Assembly (NCBI RefSeq): GCF_010093535.1 | Contig: NW_022985166.1 | Span: 1,983,336 to 2,047,335, forward strand | Source: Lindgomyces ingoldianus | Lineage: Eukaryota; Ascomycota; Dothideomycetes; Pleosporales; Lindgomycetaceae | DNA length: 64,000 bases | Reading direction: 5' to 3' | Part shown: one piece after another, positions 55,519-64,000 of the stretch | Layout: each line of letters begins with the position of its first letter | Position numbering within the stretch: the first letter of the stretch is position 1 | Program-made: the position numbers and the translations under genes | Notes under the pieces: generated by a model | What the model was told of the DNA's origin: nothing | What the model saw: only the letters and a program-made list of their open reading frames with translations | Databases searched by the model: none

Positions 55519-56415
55519 ATGTTTTTCCGCGTCGCAACTCTCGCTGGCTTCGCCGCCATTGCCCGCGCTCATTTCGTCCTCCAAGTACCCACTAGCCTCG
55601 GATTTGACGATGGAAAGGAATCCGAATCTCCTTGCGGTTCATTCTCCGCAACAGATCGAAGCACTGGCGTGACGGACTTCCCTATTGCCGGTGCGCCGAT
55701 TCAGATGTTGACGACCCATACTTCAGTCACGTGGGACTTTAAAGCCGCTCTTCTCAGTAGCCCAACCTCGTTCTCGGCGGTACTTCCAGTTGTCCAGCAA
55801 ACGGGTGTTGGTACTTTTTGTCTGCCTCAGGTGCCTGGAAATGCAGCCTGGGTCGGCCAGGACGCTATCCTACAGGTTATTCAACACAGTCCCGATGGAA
55901 CCTTGTATCAGGTGTGAAGCTCCCATAATCCTGAAAGAAGTTTGCTAAGAACGGCGAATTAGTGTGCCGCAATTAAATTCGTCTCCGGAAGTGCTGCCAG
56001 CATCCCTGGTAGCTGTGTGAATAGCACGGGAGTCACTGCATCATTCGTGGGTGGCGGCGGAGCCTCCAGCTCGTCGCCTCCATCAAGCGCTACGCCTTTA
56101 TCAACACTAGGTTCTTCTGCTGCACCTTCTTCGGCGGAAACAAGCGGAAGCCCTTCATCGGGAAGCCCTAGTTCAAGCACACCTGGACGCTCCGCCACTG
56201 GTTCGGCAGGAATACCTATAACGAGCGCCGCTTCCACTGCTGGGGGAGCTAAAGCCTCTACTACTACTGCCATGCATTCCGGGGTAACGTCGAAGGTCAA
56301 TGGAACAATTGCAACGGCGTCTGCGCCAGCTCAGTTCACGGGTGCGGCAGGTATGAGTCAGAGTGCTGATGTTTTCATTGGTGGCCTCGTTGCAATGCTC
56401 GCATTGGCGTTGTAA
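55519..56415 (+). CDS. BIM1-like (X325, LPMO-like) copper-binding GPI protein, copy B
   Basis: Model: exons 55519-55911 and 55963-56415, 281 aa, intron phase 0. Signal peptide residues 1-17; the mature protein begins at His18 (ARAHFVLQVPTSLGFDDG). In this family the N-terminal amine and His together with a second His (here His67 in QMLTTHTS) form the copper site, with an Asp reported as an extra ligand. Conserved Cys lie in SPCGSF, TFCLPQVPG, YQCAAIKF and PGSCVNSTG. A 130-residue Ser/Thr/Pro/Ala-rich stalk follows, ending in a hydrophobic GPI-attachment signal (VFIGGLVAMLALAL). Characterised relatives such as Cryptococcus Bim1 act in copper uptake at low copper, not in polysaccharide cleavage. 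This is the best preserved of the three copies. Confidence 0.92.
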
Positions 56416-56909
56416 AGTAGGAATCGGCACTGAATGTGGCTGCACACAGGATCGTGTTTGAGAGACTGGGGACGCATTGCATTCTCGAGCATGCAAAACC
56501 TTAGCCTGGTAGCCCCCGAGAGAGCAAGGGGCTGTCAAACCGGGGTCGTAATTAATAATTGGATTTCCCTTTCGCGCATAAAAGGATTTCTCGTGCTTTT
56601 CAAGATTTACCCTAGCTCGTGCTATGACAGTTGGAATTTTCTGAGTGAGAGAACGATGTTTTTGAAGTCGGACAGCGAAAACGTCGGGAAGAATTAATTG
56701 TGTAATAAATAATTAGCTCAATTGGCCTCTCGAATTTCCGGTTGGATTATGGCGTTCGCTTGTTAGCCAACCAAACAGTAGCCCCCGTATTGATGCTCTT
56801 CTCTGCCTTGCCCCCCATATCTGCTCGTGGCCACCCCCGGAAATTCACCCTGAAGCTTTGTTCCAACTGCAGCGTTGCTCGTTGCTGCACTATTCGCGAT
56901 TTTGCCCGT
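56416..56909. other. Intergenic between BIM1-like copies B and C
   Basis: Contains the promoter of copy C, with AT-rich parts near 56695-56715. The frame open from 56742 extends copy C upstream but has no signal peptide of its own, so the start at 56910 is preferred. Confidence 0.5.
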
Positions 56910-57591
56910 ATGGCGCCTCCGTTCAACTCATTGTTGTGGTCGCTCTTTGTATTCATCTTTCTTCAAGCCGATGCCCATTTTGTATTACAATTACCGCCAT
57001 CGCTCGGCTTCAATGACGTAAAAGAAGGAGAAGGCCCTTGTGGCTCTTTTTCGATCAACAATCGAGACAAAGTGACCGAATGGCCTGTCGGCGGTTATCC
57101 TATCTCTCTCCTCACTACCCATACTAAGGCGAAGCTTACATACTGGACGGCGCTCGCAAATAGCACGGATAAGCTCGTGGACTTGATCCCTCAGATGAAC
57201 CAGATGGGCGTTGGGGATTTCTGCTTACCAACTGTTCCAGGGAAGAAGGAGTGGGTTGGGCAAGACGCCGTCGTCCAAATCGTTCAAGAAGCCGCTGATG
57301 GCTCGTTGTACCAGGTGAGCGTGCTCCTATGTCGGGTCAACACCTCGTGCAGGGTCTTCTAACAATTCCTCCTCTTATGGGTAGTGCGCAGCGGTCAAGT
57401 TTACCGACGGAGATGCCGCCGCCGTGCCTTCATCATGCAAAAACTCGACTGGAGTGCAAGCTACCTTTATCGTTTCCTCTGGAACGCCTTCATCTACGAA
57501 AGCCGCTCCAACCGGGGCTGCATCGAGAACTAGAACAGGACAATTTGGCTGTATCATTGCATTCGTACTATGGTTCTGGGGGGCACTTTGA
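56910..57591 (+). CDS. BIM1-like (X325, LPMO-like) copper-binding GPI protein, copy C
   Basis: Model: exons 56910-57314 and 57385-57591, 203 aa, intron phase 0 at the same place as in copy B. Signal peptide residues 1-22 (LFVFIFLQADA), then His23 as mature N-terminus (HFVLQLPPSLGFNDV). GPCGSFSINNRDKVTEWPVG, SLLTTHTKAKLTYW (second His) and VGDFCLPTVPGKKEWVGQDA are conserved with copy B. Exon 2 starts YQ-CAAVKFTDGD, has a short Ser/Thr stalk, and ends in a hydrophobic GPI-type tail (FGCIIAFVLWFWGAL). The stalk is much shorter than in copy B, so it sits closer to the membrane. Divergence between copies shows an old duplication. The ATG at 56910 was chosen because it gives a proper signal peptide. 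Confidence 0.9.
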
Positions 57592-58075
57592 GCGTGCGCT
57601 GAGCTGTCGTTTGTTTTAAGCGTACTTGTAGTTGTATTTGCTAGTCCACTTACAAATGGGAAATAATTTACACCAGTTCATCCACGGATTTGAAGTGAGC
57701 TTAACTGGTGACGACTTTTCACAACCACCGATCAGCCACGAGTGCCAGTTCCGGATTAAAAATTCCTATTCGGAAGCTGACGAGCACTACCGAAGTGGAA
57801 GTGCCGAGCGCCGGATAGAGTCCACCGAGTATAACTCATTAGCGCAATATCAGCTACGACTATAATTCGACGAGTCTGCCCCGCAATCGATATGTTACAG
57901 ACAAGGTGTCGGAAGATTTCAGCTGTTCTCATTAGCCGCACCTCCGCTCGACCAAGGAATCCCCCAAAAAGGTAAGCAGAAGTTCTTTGGAGAAACTCAA
58001 ACTCTTGACAGAGGGTTCAGTCGCAGTTTGCTACTTTCTTACCCTCTTTGCTCACTTCAACATCCGCTATCCAAT
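57592..58075. promoter_or_regulatory. Promoter region of the muconate-cyclase-like gene
   Basis: No coding structure. It includes an exact TTTGCTCA at 58047-58054, 22 bases before the start codon, matching the yeast Mac1 copper-response consensus TTTGC(T/G)CA. The match is short and its activity unproven; it could be chance. Confidence 0.3.
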
Positions 58076-59309
58076 ATGCGCTACCTTTTTGCTGCGCTCA
58101 TCCTCCTACAACCTGCGAACGCAGCTTGGCACTATCTCTTTGTCGGAACGATCGATGCCAGCTCGATTTATACGTTGGAATTCAACGATGTAGCGAAAAA
58201 CATTACAGTGTTTAAGAATAGCTCCGCGTCCGGAGCATCGCGATCAATCACATTGGACGTAAGACTGCGCATTCCTACTTCTTAAATGGACAACCTAAGC
58301 ATATGCCATAGCACTCGAAAACTCATCTGTTTGGAAGCCGGCCTGCTGATGGAACCATATCGAGGTATTTTGTGGAGGCAGATTACTCTTTGGTGAATGA
58401 AGGCGCCATGGAAATACCGCAGTCTTGTGAATAACACCTGAAAGACGAATATTAGGCTTGCTAACGATTTTTTAAGGTAATACAACGGCCTTTGCAAGCA
58501 TTAAGCTGATCACCGGATCACAAGATCCATACCTGATTTACGGCGCAGCAACCACCGGATCCTGTAGTAGCCTGTTCTTGACATTGGATAGTGGCTACCG
58601 AAGCTTGAAGAGTGATGCTATCAGTGGAAACATTTTCAGCATTGCATTTAGCCCCAACGGTCGGCACTTACACGCGCTTGATTCCAAGTCTCGTTCCATT
58701 CTTAACTTCTACATCTCCGATGACCCCACGTTTCGGGATCTGCTGGACAAAGACTTCCTCCCAAATGCGACGAGCCCAAAGCAGATCATCACTCATCCGT
58801 TTGGCCACAGGATATTTGTTGTAAGCCAAGACACTAACGAACTCATCGAAGTCCCGCTTTTAAATAACGACCGGATCGATGCATCGTTGAGTGATACCCG
58901 ACACGCTATCCTCCCAAAGAAATTGGGGAACGGTAAGTACTCCACCACAAGTCTCGCGATTTCGTCCTCCAATTCCACGCTCTGGACTCTTTCCCAATCA
59001 AAAACGCCAGGCCAGAATGGTCTGATAACGGTGTACAAGCTTGATGGCGTCACCGGTGCGATCGCCGGAAGGCTAGCGCAAGTGAATTGGAAGACAAGTG
59101 GAAATGCTATTCATACAGGAATGACTAGCTCTGTTACTCCAGCTCCGTTTGACGGCGACCTTGTTGCTGTGACGAGTTTTCCTATGGGGACTGTTGAGAT
59201 CTGGGGAGTCCAGAAACGGAACGGAACTGAAAGGGTAGAGCGTATTGCGGGTATCGGTTCATTTGATGTAGATCAAGGATGCTGTGGTGAGGCTGCGTGG
59301 GTGAATTGA
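58076..59309 (+). CDS. Secreted carboxy-cis,cis-muconate cyclase-like beta-propeller protein
   Basis: Model: exons 58076-58258, 58312-58426 and 58477-59309, 376 aa, phases 0 and 1 closing. Signal peptide residues 1-16 (LFAALILLQPANA). The mature protein starts AWHYLFVGTIDASSIYTLEF, followed by KTHLFGSRPADGTISRYFVE, GSCSSLFLTLDSGYRSL, IFSIAFSPNGRHLHALDSKS, KQIITHPFGHRIFVVSQDTN and a final GCCGEAAWVN. This is the lactonase-type seven-bladed propeller of 3-carboxy-cis,cis-muconate lactonising enzymes, which close muconates to lactones in protocatechuate breakdown. The classical fungal enzyme is intracellular, while this one is secreted. Such secreted versions are common in ascomycetes and their substrate is unclear. 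It lies 485 bases after copy C on the same strand. Confidence 0.85.
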
Positions 59310-60229
59310 CCGCGCCCTACTTGTAGTGTCATAGTCGAATATATCTGCACTTACTGATAGATGGTTTTTGTACTTTGCGATTAGAAATATCCGATAAAGC
59401 TTTGGGGGTGCCTTTAAGTTAGTAAGGTGAATATGAATCGAGTTTGATGTATAGGAGACAGCATACATTCATCATCAACTTGATAAAATAATTCATCTGG
59501 ATTTTCGTAGCTTCGATGGTATTGCGATAGTCTTTGTTTCAAAAAGTGAAAACAAATCTGAGATAAGGAGAATGATGTGAACATTCCGAGGAAAGATGCA
59601 AGAGGAAAAGACCAATGCAATGATAGGTGTGCTTTACGCATAACATGCAGCGCTGTGGCCGTAGAAAGAGATGTTACCTTGATTAAATGGAGGGGAAAGA
59701 GTAAGACGGTGAATATTTGTCGTTAGAAAATACACAAATAGTGGCTGGTTCAATAGAAAGGGCAAGCCCCAATGAACACGGAAGCTAGGAGGAGCACCAA
59801 AAGCATGAGGAGCTGGATTGATTGTTAGAGGAGTGCACCGAGAAGTCTATATATGTGCAAGAAAAAAGGGGTAAGTCTTGCCAACACAAGACTTATCGTG
59901 ACATGCATACGGCCATTGTGAGGACGCATGCAACTATCGTGTGGGCCATGCGTGAGAGCCATGCAGCGTGACCAACAGGAAGGGCTACGGTTCGTAGGAT
60001 ATGATACGTTGCGGTCACGTGCATTCTAGAGTCGTAGTGAGTCTCTGAGTCGTATCGAATCGTATTTAAGGCTGAAAAGTATATCGTATTACGACTTGTA
60101 TAGGCTTTTTTTGGTGGTGAGGTTTGAGGTGAGGCTCGGGTTGAGGTCGCCGGCGTTGTACAGAGCACGCAAGGGCTATAGGCAGTGCAACTAGCACCCT
60201 CTATCTCATAACCTCAATTTCACATCACC
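59310..60229. other. Intergenic, no gene recognised
   Basis: The minus-strand frame 59893-60168 has no motif. The right part leads into repeat DNA. Confidence 0.4.
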
Positions 60230-60566
60230 ATGAGCATATCAAACTTCCTCCAGGCTGGCCAATTGACGCACTATGCCTCTCAGGCCTCTCAAGCTTCAAG
60301 CTCTCGGGCTTCAAGCTCTTCTATACTCCATCGCGCAGGCTCTCGTCGCTTATCCCGATAATACCGCGTACAACTCTGGGTTGAAGTTCCCTATCTGGTT
60401 TAAGGATAAATGGCGATACGATCCCATTTGGTACCGAAAAGCAGAGACTTCAATCAAAACCATATACCAGCGTTATATAGACGCCGAGGAAGAGGAGGAG
60501 CCCAAGCCTAAGCCTCCACCACGCCGTAAGCTCCCTGCTGCTCTTAATTCTCTTAATCACTTGTAA
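60230..60566 (+). mobile_element. Possible transposase N-terminal fragment
   Basis: A frame from ATG 60230 reads SISNFLQAGQLTHYASQASQ and stops near 60361. A second frame, open to 60566, continues PDNTAYNSGLKFPIWFKDKW with RYDPIWYRKAETSIKTIYQ and an acidic/basic end (EEEEEPKPKPPPRRK). The two look like one protein broken by a frame change. The W-rich middle resembles N-terminal parts of fungal transposases, but I cannot name the family. It lies at the edge of clear repeat DNA, which supports the call. Confidence 0.3.
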
Positions 60567-60769
60567 GAGGAGACTATGAGCCTTAACATGTCCTTACTCA
60601 CTAGGAGCAAGTTAAAAAGGACAAAGAAAACAAGTAAATTATAACAATACTTTAACGCTATTTTCAAGTGGAATCTACTCTTGGCATACGCTTAACTAGG
60701 TTACTCGTTTTTAGGCCATTACATTAGCAAAATCTTACTCGGCTCAACCTCGGCTCATTTATGCTCAGC

Positions 60770-60932
60770 CCGAATCACGCTTGCTCGGGCTTGCTCGGGC
60801 TTGCTCGGGATCAAAATCATGGTGCCTCAGGCTACTCACGACCAAAATCCAGGTGCCTCAGGCTGCTCATGCTCGACCCCCTTTTGGTTCCTTGTCCTGA
60901 TTCTAGTCCTGATTCTAGTCCTGATTCTGGTC
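60770..60932 (+). repeat. Cluster of minisatellites
   Basis: Three arrays follow each other. TTGCTCGGGC occurs three times (60781-60809). A unit of about 31 bp, GACCAAAATCCAGGTGCCTC plus AGGCTGCTCAT, occurs twice (60808-60869). TCCTGATTCTAG occurs three times (60894-60930). No protein is encoded consistently through them. Confidence 0.8.
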
Positions 60933-61018
60933 CCCCAACTCCTAGCTCTTTTCATCCCAAGAACAGCAACTTTAAACGAATATACACGATGATCCTGTTT
61001 AGAGAGGTCTGGCTCTAG

Positions 61019-61900
61019 TTCTCTTCAATCCCGCTTCTGCCTTCGCTGACCTTGTGTACAGTTATGTGCTTTGGCAGTTGCTGTGTAGCCATTTTTAATA
61101 AATGCAAGTCGCAGTGAAAAGATAGACGTTCACACGATCACGTATCAGCAGCTAGTCTACGCATATACCACTTTGACTACCTTCGAAGTCTATGTGACAG
61201 GGGCTTCGTACAGCAACTCTCGAAATATGTTCAGATGGCAATGTACAAGCATTCCCGCAACTGACTGGAGCCTTACCACTACTCAGAGTTCCGTACGATA
61301 CAATACATATCTGCCTGTAATCAACGTGTTTTACTGCGCCTCGTGATGTACCGGGTGTCTGCGCCGGGGCGGCGCTCTGCCGAATTACTGGGTTCTGGGG
61401 GAGTCCGATTTTGGGGCCCTGCAAAGACTGCGAGGCGAAGACCGCTTAGAACACATGGCCCAATGGCTGATAGTTGCAGTTGGCTATGCTCTGTGTAAAC
61501 GCAGTGCTCCGGGCACTATGACTTGGTCTATCTGGAGCGTTTATAGTGAAGCTGGTTCGCTCTTTCTTTCATGACCGGGACATCTGGTTCTCTCTTCTTC
61601 CTCTTCCTGGATGGCATTCTCCCATACATAGAGATTCACTTATTGGATTCAGAGCTTCACTACCACAGTGGCTGTGATACTGACTGTGCTTGAGCAAGAG
61701 TTTCTTGCACGCAGTAGTGCAACTATTGCAGCTATGGATCCATCAAAGGTTAAGAACAAAACCATGGAAGACGACTCTAGCAAGCAGCACAAAGCTAACA
61801 AGAACAGGCAGGGCCGTCGGTGGGGAATGTAAGTTCTGTGCCACCCGTTATAAAATGACCTTAGGGGAGCTAATCCTTACAGGTTTAAGATGGGTTGTCT
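61019..61900. other. Repeat-flanking DNA, no gene recognised
   Basis: Frames at 61152-61424 (-) and 61690-61902 (+) lack clear family motifs. The latter contains GECKFCATRYK, a single CxxC, followed in another frame by an AT-rich protein-like stretch; it may be the start of a decayed transposon. Confidence 0.3.
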
Positions 61901-63690
61901 AGATGCGAGATTAGAGTGCACTAATGACCTTAAAGACTTCATGCTCTTTATTAGGACTAGCATAAAGGGCAAAAAAGGAGATAACTACTACTTTAAACAC
62001 TGTAATAGAAAGGGTTAAGATTATAACTAAAAGAGACAACTTACTATAGTTTATAATTTAGTCTAGAACGCTTAGAACAACTTTTGCGTATAGTGTGCAG
62101 AGAACAGGCACCTAATCTCCTCTAAAAATAAGGAACATATAAAAAAGGTAAGACGTGCACTAATTACACTAATATGCTTGTAATAATAATCTTTTCTAGT
62201 ATAATAAGTAATTCCTTAAGAAGGCACTACACCTACAACTCTACGCAAGAGAATTAAAGTTCTCTAGCAAGTTTTACTATAAAGTCCTAAGTGTTTATTA
62301 ATAGAGACAAAGCTATATTATACACGCTAAACTAAGGGTAAGGTTTGTTTAGCATTATATAACTACTATAAACTTCTATAGCGTAGGCAGGATTAGCAAG
62401 TTTACTAAGTCTAATAGAAGGGAGAACTCTAAAGAAGACTTAGGAGATAATGCTAAACGTGACTTAAGAGGATTGCATTCCTAAGTAGGTTACTTAGCAT
62501 AGGCATTTTTAAGATATTAGCTAACAATTATATTTAGGATGTATGCATGTTTATAATGTTTAATAAGGAGAAGAGAAAGACAAAGCTTTATATTAGACTT
62601 ATAAAAGATAAGAAAGGTAAGGGCAATAACCTATAGGATAAGTAATTTCTAGTTGTGTTCTTACGCAGTCTAATACTAACTGCTAACCTAGAGGCTACTA
62701 TATGTTCTACAAAGACCTAAAAGTCCCTCTTTACTAGAACAACTTTCTCTTTTTATTAAGCATGTTGCTTACCTAAATACCTTTTTAAGATTATTATTCC
62801 TCTAATAGGAAGAAGCTCTTGTAAAAACTTCTAAATATTAATATTAAAGAAAAGCAAAGATTTACTTAGATACATTAGGAGAATAAATTTTTTAACAAGC
62901 TCTTCTTTAAATGTGTAGCTAATAATTCTAGTAAAGTTAAAAAAGTAAGTATAGTTTATTATAGATATAAAGAGGACTACTATAGTATAAGAATGCCTAA
63001 TCCTCTAAACTTCTATAATATTAGAAGATTTAGGATTAATAAAGCTAGTAAGTTAGAAATGTATTCTGTCTATCCTTCTAGTTGCTAATATAAGATTAAA
63101 GATAAAGAGTACTTAGAGTCCTCTTAAATATATCTTAGAGGTTATATAAAGGCTAGAATGTTCTATAGGCACTATTAACCTAGAGAAACAATTAATTACA
63201 CTACTAATTTCCTTAGACTAGAACAATAAGAAGATGTTCTTAAGATTAGCAAGTAGTTAAATATCCTATATATTCCTAATCTTCTATAGTCTTTGCTAGT
63301 AGTAAAACTCTATAAGCTTTAGCAAAGTTAAGTATACAAGGATATACTAGAGTAGATAGAGAGTAAAACATCTAACTAAAAACTAAGTAAGCTAAAACAG
63401 CAGCTTAAATTACTAAAGCAAAAAGAGTTAAAGTAGCTATAAACTAAGCAGAACTTTAACAATATACCTAGTTATAAACATAAAATTTATTCTTAGGTAA
63501 GATTTATGTTCTTAGCTAAGAAGCTTTGTCTAGAGATTAATCTTTTTAAAGAGTTTAAGTTAAGGAGCAATATAGGCATATAAACTATTCTAGACTTAGT
63601 AGCCTACTATCTCTAGCCTAGGAAAGTTATGTTCTAGCCTAGCTTAGAGCTATCTAAGTACTCTTGTTTAAGAAAGTAAGCATATAACTA
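61900..63690. repeat. AT-rich block, probably a RIP-degraded transposable element
   Basis: For about 1.8 kb the base composition shifts strongly to A/T, with very frequent CTA, TAG, TTA and TAA. Neither strand has a reading frame worth reporting, unlike all other parts of the window. Edges are sharp: GC-richer DNA resumes at about 63700. This is the classical look of repeats hit by repeat-induced point mutation. The original element cannot be named. Confidence 0.6.
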
Positions 63691-64000
63691 GAGATGTCTG
63701 TACGCAGCAGCAGCGTCGCGGCCTGGATACGAACGATCGCGCACGAGCAGGATCACGTATCTATGTCACATGATGCTTGTGCGCGAACCTCTGTGCGCAA
63801 ACATCTAGATATCCCCCTTTTCCTCTGTATAAAGAAAAGAAAAGAGCAATAGAACTAGAAACATATTGCCTTTACTTTACCTACCTTGTACACTATGCAC
63901 ACTGTACACTACTCTTACTTTTACTACTTAAGTGCTTATACTATAAGCAGCTAGCTGTTAGAGCCTATTTAACACTAATTAGTAGTTAATTTAATTAACT
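63691..64000. mobile_element. LTR-like sequence, cut by the window end
   Basis: After the AT-rich block, GC-rich sequence begins TGTCTGTACGCAGCAGCAGC. It is followed by CACATGATG-type palindromic parts, a TATA-like GTATAAAGAAAAG near 63827 and a pyrimidine-rich end. This layout resembles the 5' LTR of a fungal Copia/Gypsy retrotransposon. Neither a second LTR nor a primer-binding site is inside the window, so the call stays tentative. Confidence 0.3.

Noticed and set aside
1..64000. CRISPR array
   Set aside because: No regularly spaced direct repeats with unique spacers; tandem repeats seen are coding or minisatellite, and the DNA is eukaryotic.

Overview
The window is nuclear DNA of a filamentous ascomycete (Pezizomycotina). 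The evidence is intron-rich genes on both strands, short introns (about 45-155 nt) with GT..AG ends and CTAAC/CTAAT-type branch sites, and fungal-specific families: DHA2 and ACS transporters, PTH11-like rhodopsin-fold membrane proteins, BIM1-like copper proteins, a GH45 cellulase with a CBM1, a But2-type secreted protein and a NACHT-type STAND relic. A class such as Leotiomycetes or Dothideomycetes is plausible, but the sequence alone does not settle it. I rebuilt gene models by hand; splice phases close in every intact model.

Layout. 2-13 kb: DHA2 transporter, coiled-coil protein of unknown role, LPxEIRNxIY-type protein, a single-pass membrane protein with an uncertain 5' end, and a secretory-pathway membrane protein with repeats. 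15-18 kb: ACS-family anion/allantoate-type transporter, then a small gene for a kexin-processed repeat precursor (KEP-like) that carries a one-base deletion. 18-30 kb: relic-rich stretch with an unknown decayed gene, an NmrA-like pseudogene and a dead Tc1/mariner element, interrupted by one intact PTH11-like gene. 30-45 kb: gene-dense block with a second PTH11-like protein, a But2-type secreted protein with Cys/His repeats, a transporter fragment, a medium-chain reductase, an intracellular-looking GH16 protein, a small membrane protein with a GC-AG intron, a five-exon GH45-CBM1 endoglucanase and an APC permease. 45-51 kb: decayed genes (pyruvate-decarboxylase-like, NACHT-type STAND, GNAT).

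52-59.3 kb holds the most coherent unit: three BIM1-like (X325, LPMO-like) copper-binding secreted proteins around a divergently transcribed ferric/cupric reductase, followed by a secreted carboxy-cis,cis-muconate-cyclase-like propeller protein. The reductase and the second BIM1-like gene share one 472-bp promoter region. Inference: this is a surface copper-acquisition locus in which the reductase makes Cu(I) and GPI-anchored BIM1-like proteins bind or pass on copper. The first BIM1-like copy is degenerating.

60-64 kb is repeat DNA: a possible transposase fragment, minisatellites, a strongly AT-rich block without usable reading frames, and an LTR-like edge. Many of the relics carry C-to-T or G-to-A stop codons, as expected from repeat-induced point mutation (RIP) or long decay.
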